64,000 nt of DNA from Gammaproteobacteria bacterium (GTDB lineage Bacteria; Pseudomonadota; Gammaproteobacteria; Burkholderiales; Nitrosomonadaceae): positions 2,976,001 through 3,040,000 of the forward strand of contig CP054180.1 of the NCBI GenBank assembly GCA_015709635.1. The letters run 5' to 3'. A program made the translations under genes and the position numbers. Under the pieces are notes generated by a model. The model saw only the letters and a program-made list of their open reading frames with translations. It was not told the DNA's origin and made no database searches. Positions 10,601-18,620 of this stretch are shown piece by piece; within the stretch, counting starts at the first letter, position 1; each line of letters starts with the position of its first letter.

Positions 10601-11070
10601 CCCGGCGAAAATACTTGCGTGACATGCGAATAACCCGCCAAAGTCAGTTGGCTGCGCAATGCGGCGACATCCAGCGTTTCACCCTGCTTGAGAAAAAACG
10701 TGTGCGCGGCGAGATATTCGCGCGGCAGCATGCGGTACAGCGCGGTGGTCAGCGGCGCGATCAACACGTCGCATGCGCCGGTCATCACTTGATACAACGT
10801 TGCCAGCCGTTCGGACACCAGATCGTGATGCGGCGAGAAGGTATCGTACGGCAGCGTTTCCCAGTCCGGCAGCAAGTGCGTTCTCAATTCCGGCGCAAAA
10901 TAGGGAATTTCCTCCAGCAGCCGCTGCGCATCCAACGCATTGGCGGTAATGATGGTAACCGGTTTCGCTTGCTGCGCGAGCTGCGCCAGGAACAACGCAT
11001 CGCTGGAGCCAGCGAAGTGAGCATAACGAGTAACGGTGCCAGGTGTGGGTAGAGTGTACTGTTGTTGCAT
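7612..11070 (-). CDS. mfd: Transcription-repair coupling factor Mfd
   Basis: Mfd is an ATP-driven DNA translocase that removes stalled RNA polymerase and recruits UvrA to template-strand lesions. All parts are visible: UvrB-like N-terminal module (LLPDWETLPYDTFSPHHDLVSERL), RNA-polymerase-interacting domain (GDPVVHEQHGIGRYLGL), helicase motif I (CGDVGFGKTEVALRA), motif II (IIDEEHRFGV), motif III (TLTATPIPRTL), motif VI (QLRGRVGRS) and the C-terminal TRCF domain. The frame is open to an ATG at 11142, but a TATAAT sequence on the reverse strand (11148–11143) sits against that codon. The ATG at 11070 (MQQQYTLP) gives 1152 residues, close to the usual length, so I prefer it. Neither start has a clear ribosome site. 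The long opposite-strand frames are shadows. Confidence 0.95.
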   Translation of the reverse strand: MQQQYTLPTPGTVTRYAHFAGSSDALFLAQLAQQAKPVTIITANALDAQRLLEEIPYFAPELRTHLLPDWETLPYDTFSPHHDLVSERLATLYQVMTGACDVLIAPLTTALYRMLPREYLAAHTFFLKQGETLDVAALRSQLTLAGYSHVTQVFSPGEYSVRGGLIDLYPMGSPLPYRIDLMDNDIDTIRTFDVDTQRSIYPVKEIRLLPAREFPLDEAGRTFFRGNFREKFEGDPSKKQIYKDISKGGTPAGIEYYLPLFFEQTATLFDYLPDNTLLCLHHDVRPIIDEFWRDTQSRYQLMRGDSDRPLLPPTELFLTGDSFFGQIKPYARIELLVKPQDVKVTGENTSAPLPPVQVNRHAENPLEKLAIFIAQFKMTGGRVLLLAESMGRRELVAEYLQQYDLHPVVCQDFAAFLSSQEPFMLGVAPLHTGFVDEAAKVAFVTESELYATHMHGRRERESRKAITSTDNILRDLSEIKPGDPVVHEQHGIGRYLGLVSMDVGEGGPGELSEFLALEYEGGDKLYVPVSQLYLIGRYSGAAPESAPLHKLGSSQWDKAKRKAMQQVRDTAAELLNLYAQRAAREGHKFSLRQHDYEAFAEGFGFEETPDQAAAIKSVIEDLTSGKPMDRLICGDVGFGKTEVALRAAFIAVADGKQVAVLVPTTLLAEQHFQNFSDRFGLIADQWPVRIAELSRFRSAKEQTQALAGLGKGEIDIIIGTHKLIQKDVHFKNLGLVIIDEEHRFGVRQKEQLKKLRAEVDVLTLTATPIPRTLAMSLEGLRDFSIIATAPQRRLAIRTFVTSFSMGIIREACLRELKRGGQIYFLHNEVSSIQLMYEKLTGLLPEARINVAHGQMPERELEHVMRDFYQQRFNILLCTTIIETGIDIPSANTIIINNAHKFGLAQLHQLRGRVGRSHHQAYAYLLTPPEEALGGQAKKRLEAIQAMEELGSGFYLAMHDLEIRGAGAVLSESQSGEMQEIGFSLYSSMLDTAIQSLKQDKEPDMQHPLGVATEINLHVPALLPEDYCHDIHERLVLYKRMANCTDNDQLDDMQRELIDRFGLLPNPARALLDCHRLRIIAKPLGITRIDASADSIQVQFIPNPPIDPLKIIQLIQSSREYSLSGQDRLKILVKIEDVNKRVMRIKELMQKLG

Positions 11071-11320
11071 GGTGAACGTGCCAGTAGGCCGCGCCGGAAA
11101 ATGAAGCGCGCGCAAAATCTGGCGTGAAGTCGAAAGCGTCATATTATATGCCAGTTTTAAGGTGCCTTTCTTTTAGGAACAAGTTGCGGTGGCAGATTGA
11201 TTATAAAAGTACAAATTGTTGTGTTATTTGTCATTTGAAACTGCTTTGGATAGCGCTATTCTTAATACGCTGGTCATAAATGGCTGGTATTTATCGTAGA
11301 ATATTGTTAATCAAGAAATA

Positions 11321-12154
11321 ATGAGCGCTTTCATGAAACTGAAGATAAAGCGATGGACACAAAAATGGATTCTGTTTGCTTGCAGAATCATTGCGGTGGC
11401 GTGCTTGACGGCACCAACTTATGCGCAAAATATTTCCTCCATGATATTAACCGAAGAAAATCAGCAGAAAATCGAATTGGCCGTGTGGAAGTACGCTGTT
11501 GATACGCCGCTGCTGCTGAAAACAATCGACTGGTTCCGCGAACTGACAAAAGATTCGCGGGAGTCTGCCGCGCTTGCCGAGCTTTCCCGCCTGCAGTTCA
11601 TGCATGCGCAGCTTGAGCAAGATAAAAACCGCCGCGTGCAACTGTTTGAGAATTGCATTGCCGTTGCCGACCGGGCACTCTTTTTGAATGCGAATGACGT
11701 GCGCGGGCTTTTCTGGAAAGCCGCCGCAATGGGAAAAATGGCTGAAGACAGCGGCATGGTAAATGCATTGCGCATGCTCCGTCCGATGGAGAATTTATTA
11801 CTGAAAGTGGTCGCGCTGGACGAGCAGTATGAAAATGCCGGAGCGCATCGCGCGCTGGGCCGCATCTATCACAAACTGCCCGGATTCCCGATCAGCTTCG
11901 GCAGTAACCAGAAAGCGCTGATGCATCTCAAACGGGCGCATCAACTCTTCCCGCGCGACGTCATTACGCGCGCTTTCTATGCCGAGCTGCTGTATGACGA
12001 AGGCAGGAAGGATGAAGCGCGCAAGCATGCGGATTTCGTACTGGCAACCCCGATCGCCGAAGAAGATGCCTTGGAATTTGCCGAGTATGTCGATATTGCG
12101 CTGGGCATCATCAATAAAACTGGCGGCTCGGAATTTAAAGTGGGCAATAACTAA
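11321..12154 (+). CDS. Exported TPR-like protein of unknown function
   Basis: A 277-residue protein with a basic, hydrophobic N-terminus (KLKIKRWTQKWILFACRII) and a likely signal-peptidase site after TYA, so it is probably periplasmic. The remainder is all helical with TPR-like spacing, including ALMHLKRAHQLFPRDVITRAFYAEL and DEGRKDEARKHADFVLATP. The arrangement LGRIYHKLPGFPISFGSNQKAL resembles periplasmic TatT-type components of TRAP systems, but no transporter genes are next to it, so this is only a resemblance. It could start at 11321 or at the ATG at 11333; neither has a strong ribosome site. The upstream 177 bp is AT-rich and contains the mfd promoter region. Confidence 0.55.
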   Translation: MSAFMKLKIKRWTQKWILFACRIIAVACLTAPTYAQNISSMILTEENQQKIELAVWKYAVDTPLLLKTIDWFRELTKDSRESAALAELSRLQFMHAQLEQDKNRRVQLFENCIAVADRALFLNANDVRGLFWKAAAMGKMAEDSGMVNALRMLRPMENLLLKVVALDEQYENAGAHRALGRIYHKLPGFPISFGSNQKALMHLKRAHQLFPRDVITRAFYAELLYDEGRKDEARKHADFVLATPIAEEDALEFAEYVDIALGIINKTGGSEFKVGNN

Positions 12155-12286
12155 CTTCTTCGCCCGATGGATTTATCAGCACACTGCACCGACCTACGTC
12201 CGGCTTTCTTTTTTTGATCTAACTCATTTCTAAGCCGGTCAAATCGGCTAAACTACCGCATCTATCCAATCTCCCGCCGAAGTTTT

Positions 12287-12886
12287 ATGTCAGAAACAGT
12301 GATCGATTTGATCCGCCATGGCGCGCCCGCCGGCGGGCGCCGCTATCGCGGCCACGGCGTGGATGATCCATTGAGCGAAAAGGGATGGTCGCAAATGTGG
12401 CACGCTGTCGGAAACTATAATGACTGGGGTCACATCATCACTTCCCCGCTGCAGCGCTGCCAGGCATTTGCGTTTGCGCTCGGTGAGCGCCATGGGATCG
12501 ATGTCACGATTGAATCGCGTTTCAAGGAAGTCGGGTTTGGCGCCTGGGAAGGATTGAGCCATGACGATATCAAAATCGGCCGCGTGGCCGAATACCAGGC
12601 TTTCCTGCGCGATCCGGTCAGCCGGCGCCCGGACGGCGCGGAACCGCTCGAGGATTTTATGCAGCGCGTCGGTTGCGCCTATGAAGAAGTCATCGAACGC
12701 CATCGCGGCAGCCATGTTCTGATCGTCGCGCATGCCGGCGTGATGCGCGCGATTATCGCCAGAATCGTGCATGCCGCTCCGGCCGGACTGTATCGCATCA
12801 AAATCAGCAACGGCGGCATCACGCGCATCCGGGAAACCGCGGAAGGCGGTGTGCTGGAGTTGTTGAATGGAAAGCTCTCTGATTGA
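12287..12886 (+). CDS. Histidine phosphatase family protein
   Basis: A 199-residue member of the phosphoglycerate mutase-like (RHG) histidine phosphatase superfamily. The catalytic RHG motif is at residues 10–12 (LIRHGAP). Other superfamily marks are SPLQRC, the acid KEVGFGAWEG and the second histidine in VAHAGVMRAI. Relatives include alpha-ribazole phosphatase (CobC) and broad-specificity phosphatases. The substrate cannot be told from the sequence; no cobalamin gene is nearby. It stands alone, convergent with the leftward recJ operon. Confidence 0.8.
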   Translation: MSETVIDLIRHGAPAGGRRYRGHGVDDPLSEKGWSQMWHAVGNYNDWGHIITSPLQRCQAFAFALGERHGIDVTIESRFKEVGFGAWEGLSHDDIKIGRVAEYQAFLRDPVSRRPDGAEPLEDFMQRVGCAYEEVIERHRGSHVLIVAHAGVMRAIIARIVHAAPAGLYRIKISNGGITRIRETAEGGVLELLNGKLSD

Positions 12887-13005
12887 GAAATGACCGGTTT
12901 CCCAGGCGCAATCAGGTGAAAAAGCGTAGCTTACGAAAGATAAATGAGCATTTGAGTCCGATTTCAACGCAGCATGGCCGAGCATAGCGGTTTTTCAGAG
13001 CTTCC

Positions 13006-14265
13006 TTAAACGATAAACAACAACCCCAATCCAAGCCCGACGGCGGTCGCCAGCAAGCCGGAAACGCACAGTTTCGCCAGTAACGGGCTGCCGATGAAGA
13101 AAATCAGGCCGAGTTTGAAGCCGACATTGGAAATGAATGCCAGCGAAATGGCGGTGATCGCGTGCGCGGCCTCCAGTTTGCCGTGTTCGTAAAAGTGCAG
13201 GCTGGAAAGCGTGATGGCGGCGGTATCGGTTAGACCGGAGACGAGTGCGACGACGTACAGTCCGCTGCTGCCGGCGATATCGGACAGCCAGGCGGAAAAA
13301 AGCAGCACACTGCCGTAAATTAATCCGAAGGCGGCGGCAGCACGAATTTCCGCGGGGTTTTTGATTTCCGGCAGCGTCACTTCGTACTGCTGGCTGAGTT
13401 TACGCCAGCCGAATGCCATGACGATCGCGCCGGACAGAAAGCCGCAGCCCAGCACCGGCAGCAATTGCGGCAGTATGGCCGGGGAAGCGGCAGCGGCGAG
13501 AATAGTCAAGCGCAGCAATACCGTCAGGTTGGCGATCAGAATGACGGTCACGGCCAGGTTCGTGAAACTTTCGTTTTCCATGCTGCGGCGCGCATACACC
13601 AGCGTTGTTGCGGTGCTCGACACCAGCCCGCCGAATAATCCCAATACGGCGCCATGACGTTCGCCGATCAATTGCATAGCGACGTAACCAACCAAGCTGA
13701 CGCCCGAGATCAATACCACCATCAGCCAGATCTGGTAGGGATTGAGAGCCTCGTAAGGCCCCATATTTTTGTCCGGCAAGATGGGCAGGACGATAAACGT
13801 CAGCACGCCGAATTGCAGCATGGAAATCAAATCGCGGCGGCTGAGCTTTTCAGTGATGCCGTGTAATTCCGCTTTGAAGTACAGCAACACCGTGGTGATG
13901 ATGGCGAGCATGATCGCCAGCGTGTCGTCGCCGTACCACACCGACGCACCCAGACCGTAGCACACCAGCGCGGCGGCGATGGTGGTGGTGCCCGGATCGG
14001 CGCTGTCGTCCTTGGCCCGTGAGTAGGCGGCCACCATCATCAAGCCGACGATCAGCAAACCGCCGAGCAATAGCCACGACGTGGTTTTTTCCGACAGCAT
14101 CGCAGCCAACGTGCCGAACATCGCGACCAGTGCGAATGTTCTCAATCCCGCCCGCGATCCCGGGCTGCGTTCGCGCTCCAATCCGATCAGTAAGCCTATC
14201 GCCAGACTGGTCAGAAAATGCGGTAAAGCCGCCAGTTCGCCATTCAACGTGAATTCAGTGTGCAT
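13006..14265 (-). CDS. MgtC/DUF4010-type integral membrane protein
   Basis: A roughly 419-residue membrane protein with about eleven hydrophobic segments. The N-terminal part has the MgtC/SapB signature (LAIGLLIGLERER), and the rest matches the layout of DUF4010 proteins, with GLFGGLVSSTATTLVYARRS and LYVVALVSGLTDTAAITLS repeats. The biochemical role is unknown; the MgtC family is linked to magnesium limitation. The open frame extends to 14454, but the ATG at 14265 begins directly before the conserved first helix. That start overlaps the recJ stop by 11 bp, suggesting translational coupling at the end of the miaB–recJ operon; an ATG at 14289 with an upstream GGAG is an alternative. Confidence 0.75.
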   Translation of the reverse strand: MHTEFTLNGELAALPHFLTSLAIGLLIGLERERSPGSRAGLRTFALVAMFGTLAAMLSEKTTSWLLLGGLLIVGLMMVAAYSRAKDDSADPGTTTIAAALVCYGLGASVWYGDDTLAIMLAIITTVLLYFKAELHGITEKLSRRDLISMLQFGVLTFIVLPILPDKNMGPYEALNPYQIWLMVVLISGVSLVGYVAMQLIGERHGAVLGLFGGLVSSTATTLVYARRSMENESFTNLAVTVILIANLTVLLRLTILAAAASPAILPQLLPVLGCGFLSGAIVMAFGWRKLSQQYEVTLPEIKNPAEIRAAAAFGLIYGSVLLFSAWLSDIAGSSGLYVVALVSGLTDTAAITLSSLHFYEHGKLEAAHAITAISLAFISNVGFKLGLIFFIGSPLLAKLCVSGLLATAVGLGLGLLFIV

Positions 14266-16039
14266 CGCCGGTTCCCGGGTTATCTGCATGAAAGCAATGC
14301 TCCAGCAGGAATTGTAAGGATGTTTTGCCATTATATTCGTTGATCTGCAGGCGATAAACCGCGTCGATGACATCCGGCAGCGGGTCGCTGTGGAAAAACA
14401 AAATACCGTCGTAAGCTTCGCCCGATTTCCGCAGTACCGCTGTGGCGCGGTCACTATCGGCGGCGTGCAGTTTTCTTAATTTCAGTTTCAAATGTTTTTC
14501 ACCGACAATGCGTTGGCTTTCGACATAAAAACGCGCATTAAACGACGGCTGCGGAAAACCTTGCCCCCACACCTGGCGTTCAAGTGTTTCCGCCAGTTCC
14601 AATTTGATGTCGGCAATATCCAAATCGCCGTCGGTTTCGATCACGCGCGTCAAATCGGCCGGTGTCAGCAGCGTTTGCGCAACCTGCTCGAACGCCGCGC
14701 GGAATGCTTCAAAAGCATCGCCGTGAATGGTTAATCCGGCAGCGGCGGCATGACCGCCGAATTTGCGGATCAATTCGGGGTGGTGTTTGGATACCAGATC
14801 GAGCGCATCGCGCAGGTGAAAACCGTTGATCGATCGCCCCGAGCCTTTGATTTCTCCGTCGTTGCCGGGTGCGAAAATGATCACCGGGCGGTGATATTTA
14901 TCCTTGATGCGCGACGCGAGGATGCCGATCACGCCTTGGTGCCAATCATGATCGAACAGACAAATGCTGTAAGTACTCTGGATATCCGGCTGGCACGTTT
15001 CGAGCGCGGTTTCCAGCTTAATCAGCGCGCTTTCCTGCATGGTCGATTCGATCTCGCGCCGTTGCCGGTTCAACTCATCCAACTGTTTGGCAATTTCATT
15101 GGCGTGCGCCTCGTCGTCGGTAGTCAGGCACTCGATGCCGAGCGACATATCGTCCAACCGCCCGGCGGCATTCAAGCGCGGCCCCAGCATAAAGCCCAGC
15201 TCGTACGTGGAAATCTGCCGGACATCGCGCCGCGATACCTGCAGCAGCGCATTGATACCGGCGCAAGCCTTGCCTTTGCGGATGCGCTGCAATCCCTGCT
15301 GCACCAGAATGCGGTTGTTGCTATCCAGCTTGACGACATCGGCGACGGTGCCGAGCGCGACCAGATCGAGAAAACCGGCCAGATTGGGTTCCGGATTCGT
15401 CGTGAATGCGCCGCGCTGGCGCAATTCGGCGCGCAATGCCAGCATCAGGTAGAAAATGACACCCACCCCGGCGATGTTCTTGCTGGGAAACGGGCAACCG
15501 GGCTGATTGGGATTGACAATCGTCAGCGCCGCGGGCAGTTGATCGCCGGGCAAATGATGATCGGTGATCACCACTTGCATGCCGAGCCGGTTGGCTGCGG
15601 CGACGCCGTCGACACTGGCGATGCCGTTGTCGACCGTGATCAGGATATCCGGTTGTTTGGTGTCGTACGCCAGTTGCACGATTTCCGGTGTCAAGCCGTA
15701 ACCGAACTCAAACCGGTTCGGCACCAGATAATCCACGCCAGCGCCGAATTTGCGCAAGATGCGCAGGCCGACGGCACAGGCCGTTGCACCGTCGGAATCG
15801 TAATCGGCGATGATCAGCAGGCGTTTTTTTGCCGCAATGGCATCGGCCAGCAAAGCGGCTGTGATCGTGATGTTTTTCAGTTGCCCGAACGGAATGAGAT
15901 GCGCGAGTTCGGTTTCAAGCTGGCTGGAATTTTCTATGCCGCGCGCCGCGTAAATGCGCGCGAGTACTGGCGGTAATCCGCTGCCGCTGAGTGTCTGGAA
16001 GGTATGCGCATCATACGGGCGGATAATGATTTTGGGCAT
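14255..16039 (-). CDS. recJ: Single-strand-DNA-specific exonuclease RecJ
   Basis: RecJ degrades single-stranded DNA 5' to 3' in recombination and mismatch repair. The 594-residue protein has the DHH-family motifs: ADYDSDGATA (motif I), the DNGIAS segment and VVITDHHLPG (the DHH motif). The DHHA1 domain follows with the glycine-rich KFGGHAAAAGLTI. The length is close to the E. coli enzyme. It is the fifth gene of the leftward miaB operon, separated from corC by 159 bp that hold no gene. Confidence 0.93.
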   Translation of the reverse strand: MPKIIIRPYDAHTFQTLSGSGLPPVLARIYAARGIENSSQLETELAHLIPFGQLKNITITAALLADAIAAKKRLLIIADYDSDGATACAVGLRILRKFGAGVDYLVPNRFEFGYGLTPEIVQLAYDTKQPDILITVDNGIASVDGVAAANRLGMQVVITDHHLPGDQLPAALTIVNPNQPGCPFPSKNIAGVGVIFYLMLALRAELRQRGAFTTNPEPNLAGFLDLVALGTVADVVKLDSNNRILVQQGLQRIRKGKACAGINALLQVSRRDVRQISTYELGFMLGPRLNAAGRLDDMSLGIECLTTDDEAHANEIAKQLDELNRQRREIESTMQESALIKLETALETCQPDIQSTYSICLFDHDWHQGVIGILASRIKDKYHRPVIIFAPGNDGEIKGSGRSINGFHLRDALDLVSKHHPELIRKFGGHAAAAGLTIHGDAFEAFRAAFEQVAQTLLTPADLTRVIETDGDLDIADIKLELAETLERQVWGQGFPQPSFNARFYVESQRIVGEKHLKLKLRKLHAADSDRATAVLRKSGEAYDGILFFHSDPLPDVIDAVYRLQINEYNGKTSLQFLLEHCFHADNPGTGDAH

Positions 16040-16198
16040 GCACCTGGCTGTAAGAAAAAATTTCGGGTGGTATTCGGTAAAAATTCAAAGTTCTAAACAA
16101 GGCGGGGCGCGAGTGAACAATGCTGATACAGCCTATAAAGAATAGGTGAGGGAGCATTTTTTGCGCGCAACAAAGCATGGCGATGAAATTTGAATTCT

Positions 16199-17047
16199 TT
16201 ATTCTGCCGGGGTTTCCACCGCTGCCGCAAGCCTTTCCACTTTAAGCACGTGCAAGCGGCGGCTGTCGGCGCGCTGCACGGTAAATTTGAATGGCTCGAT
16301 GACCACTGCTTCGCCGCGCACCGGCAGGCGGCCGAATTTGTTCAATACCAGGCCGCCGATGGTGTCGTAGTCTTCATTGCTGAAGTTCGCGACGAGCGTT
16401 TCATTGAAATTATCGATCTCGGTAATCGCCTTGACGCGGTAGCACCCGTCCGATTCCATGACGATATTGTCTTCCTCTTCGTCAAAATCGTATTCGTCTT
16501 CGATATCCCCGACAATCTGCTCGAGCACGTCCTCGATCGTTACCAGACCGGCTATGCCGCCGTATTCATTGACAACGATCGCCATGTGATTGCGGTTGCT
16601 GCGGAAATCCTTCAACAGCACGTTGAGCCGTTTGGATTCCGGTATGAATACCGCCGGGCGCAGCATATCGCGGATATTGAATTCATCCGGATCGGCGTAG
16701 TAGCGCAGCAAGTCCTTCGCCAGCAGAATGCCGATGATTTCGTCCTCAGAGCCTTCGATGACGGGAAAACGCGAATGCGCGGCTTCGATGACAAATGGAA
16801 TGAATTGTTCGGGTTTTTCGCTGATGTCGACGACATCCATTTGCGAGCGCGGCACCATGATGTCGCGTGCGTGCATTTCGGAAACCTGCATGACGCCTTC
16901 GATCATGCTGAGCGCATCCGAGTCGAGCAAATTGCGCTCAAGAGCGGAGTGTAACAAGGTAATCAGTTGTTCGCGGTCTTCCGGTTTGCGGATCAGCATG
17001 GCGCCTAACCGATCCAACCAGCCGCTTTTAGGTGAGGGGTCGTCCAT
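16199..17047 (-). CDS. corC: CorC-type CBS-domain protein (ybeX)
   Basis: A 282-residue soluble member of the CorC/HlyC family, implicated in magnesium and cobalt efflux and, with YbeY/YbeZ, in ribosome homeostasis. Two CBS domains are visible (about 66–185: ARDIMVPRSQMDVV, HSRFPVIEGS and NHMAIVVNEYGGIAGLVTIED). A C-terminal CorC/HlyC domain follows, with an acidic stretch and GGLVLNKFGRLPVRGE. It follows ybeY by 44 bp in the usual ybeZ-ybeY-ybeX order, though the apolipoprotein acyltransferase lnt that often follows is absent and recJ takes its place. Confidence 0.9.
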   Translation of the reverse strand: MDDPSPKSGWLDRLGAMLIRKPEDREQLITLLHSALERNLLDSDALSMIEGVMQVSEMHARDIMVPRSQMDVVDISEKPEQFIPFVIEAAHSRFPVIEGSEDEIIGILLAKDLLRYYADPDEFNIRDMLRPAVFIPESKRLNVLLKDFRSNRNHMAIVVNEYGGIAGLVTIEDVLEQIVGDIEDEYDFDEEEDNIVMESDGCYRVKAITEIDNFNETLVANFSNEDYDTIGGLVLNKFGRLPVRGEAVVIEPFKFTVQRADSRRLHVLKVERLAAAVETPAE

Positions 17048-17091
17048 AGTTTTGGATGTAGTATGAAAATTTTGTCATGAAATTTTGCTTA

Positions 17092-17541
17092 TTAAAGATG
17101 TTCGGCATAGGGATCCGGATAACCCAGCTTGACCAGTATTTGTGTCTCCAGTTGTTCCATCTGCGCCGCCTCGGCATCGTCGATATGGTCGTAACCTTGC
17201 AAATGCAAAATGCCGTGCACGGTCAGATGCGCATAGTGCGCCAGCCGGTCTTTGTGTTGTTGCTGCGCTTCTTGGCTGACAACCGGCACGCACAGCACGA
17301 TATCGCCGGTCAACGGTTGCGTGTCGTCATACGCAAAAGTCAGCACGTTGGTCGCATAATCCTTGCCGCGGAATTGCCGGTTCAATTCGCGCCCTTCGGT
17401 TTCGTCCACCAGCCGTAACACAATTTCCGCCGGTTGCATCAGCGCGGCTTTGACCCAGCGGCGGAACTGCGGACGGGCGGGCGCACCGGTGTTGTCCGTG
17501 GCGTATTGCACTACCAGCTTGAAAGATTTCTCCGTACGCAA
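17092..17541 (-). CDS. ybeY: Endoribonuclease YbeY
   Basis: YbeY is a zinc-dependent single-strand endoribonuclease needed for 16S rRNA 3'-end maturation and ribosome quality control. The 149-residue protein has the diagnostic metal motif HLTVHGILHLQGYDH (three histidines, spacing H-x3-H-x5-H) near residues 113–127 and the upstream NRQFRGKDYATNVLTFAY stretch. It begins 6 bp after the ybeZ stop. Confidence 0.95.
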   Translation of the reverse strand: MRTEKSFKLVVQYATDNTGAPARPQFRRWVKAALMQPAEIVLRLVDETEGRELNRQFRGKDYATNVLTFAYDDTQPLTGDIVLCVPVVSQEAQQQHKDRLAHYAHLTVHGILHLQGYDHIDDAEAAQMEQLETQILVKLGYPDPYAEHL

Positions 17542-17547
17542 AGCCGG

Positions 17548-18537
17548 TCAAGGTTCCTGCTTTCGTTTGTCGTGCTTTTCATAGGCGTTGACAATGCGCT
17601 GCACCAGCGGATGCCGCACCACGTCGTCGGACAGAAAGCGGGTGAAGGCGATGCCACGGATGTCCTTGAGCACCTGCTGCGCTTCCACCAGTCCGCTTTT
17701 CTGATGCTTCGGCAAATCGATCTGCGTCACGTCGCCGGTAATCACCGCTTTGGAACCCAGGCCGATCCGCGTCAGAAACATTTTCATCTGCTCCGGCGTG
17801 GTGTTTTGCGCTTCGTCCAGAATGATGAACGATTGGTTCAAGGTGCGTCCGCGCATGAAAGCCAGCGGTGCGATTTCAATCGTATTGCGCTCGAATTGCT
17901 TGCCGGTTTTATCGAACCCCATTAAATCATACAATGCATCGTAGAGAGGACGTAAATAAGGGTCGACTTTCTGCGTCATATCGCCGGGCAAAAAGCCCAG
18001 ACGCTCTCCGGCCTCAACCGCCGGGCGCACCAGAATCAAACGCGAAACCAGACCGCGTTCCAGCGCATCGACGGCACTGGCCACCGCCAGATAGGTTTTG
18101 CCGGTTCCCGCCGGGCCGATGGCAAACGTGACGTCGTGCTCTTGGATTTGCTGTAAATACTGCACTTGGCGCGGTGTCCGTCCATGCAGGTTGCTGCGGC
18201 GCGTCAGTAGTGGCGCGGTTGCAGCCGGCTGCCCGTCATCCTGCACTTTGATGGTGTCCGGTGCGTCGCGCGGATTCAGAACTTCAATCAGACCGAGCTG
18301 GATTTGTTCCAAGCTCAAATGATGTTGCGACTGATTATAAAAATTACGCAGCGCTTGTGCCGCCAGTTCGGTTTGTCCGGATTTTCCCGCTACGCTGAAA
18401 TGTTCGCCGCGCCGGGAGATGGTAACGTCCAGCGCGGTTTCAACCTGTTTCAGATTTTCATCCAGCGCGCCGCACAAATTGGCGAGACGCTGATTGTCGG
18501 CCGGTGCGAAAGAGATTTCCAGGGGTGTCGGTTTCAA
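17548..18537 (-). CDS. ybeZ: PhoH-family ATPase YbeZ
   Basis: A 329-residue PhoH-like protein; YbeZ is a predicted ATPase or RNA helicase that binds YbeY. Walker A is GPAGTGKTYLA near residue 137 and Walker B is FIILDEAQN. An N-terminal nucleic-acid-binding segment (roughly 1–75) precedes the linker. It follows miaB by 83 bp and precedes ybeY by 6 bp. Confidence 0.93.
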   Translation of the reverse strand: MKPTPLEISFAPADNQRLANLCGALDENLKQVETALDVTISRRGEHFSVAGKSGQTELAAQALRNFYNQSQHHLSLEQIQLGLIEVLNPRDAPDTIKVQDDGQPAATAPLLTRRSNLHGRTPRQVQYLQQIQEHDVTFAIGPAGTGKTYLAVASAVDALERGLVSRLILVRPAVEAGERLGFLPGDMTQKVDPYLRPLYDALYDLMGFDKTGKQFERNTIEIAPLAFMRGRTLNQSFIILDEAQNTTPEQMKMFLTRIGLGSKAVITGDVTQIDLPKHQKSGLVEAQQVLKDIRGIAFTRFLSDDVVRHPLVQRIVNAYEKHDKRKQEP

Positions 18538-18620
18538 TGTCGAGTGCTGCTGTTACGATAGTGCGATTTTCGCAGCGGGCGCGATTCTTTGCAAGTGTAA
18601 ACCCAGCTACGGAATGTTTT

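Noticed and set aside
12170..12220. Possible terminator (GTCCGGC followed by a T-run) after the TPR-like gene
   Set aside because: No stable stem with complementary arms could be drawn; only the T-run is convincing.
14750..15976. A 408-codon open frame opposite recJ
   Set aside because: Shadow of recJ, with the same compositional bias; recJ is intact and conserved.
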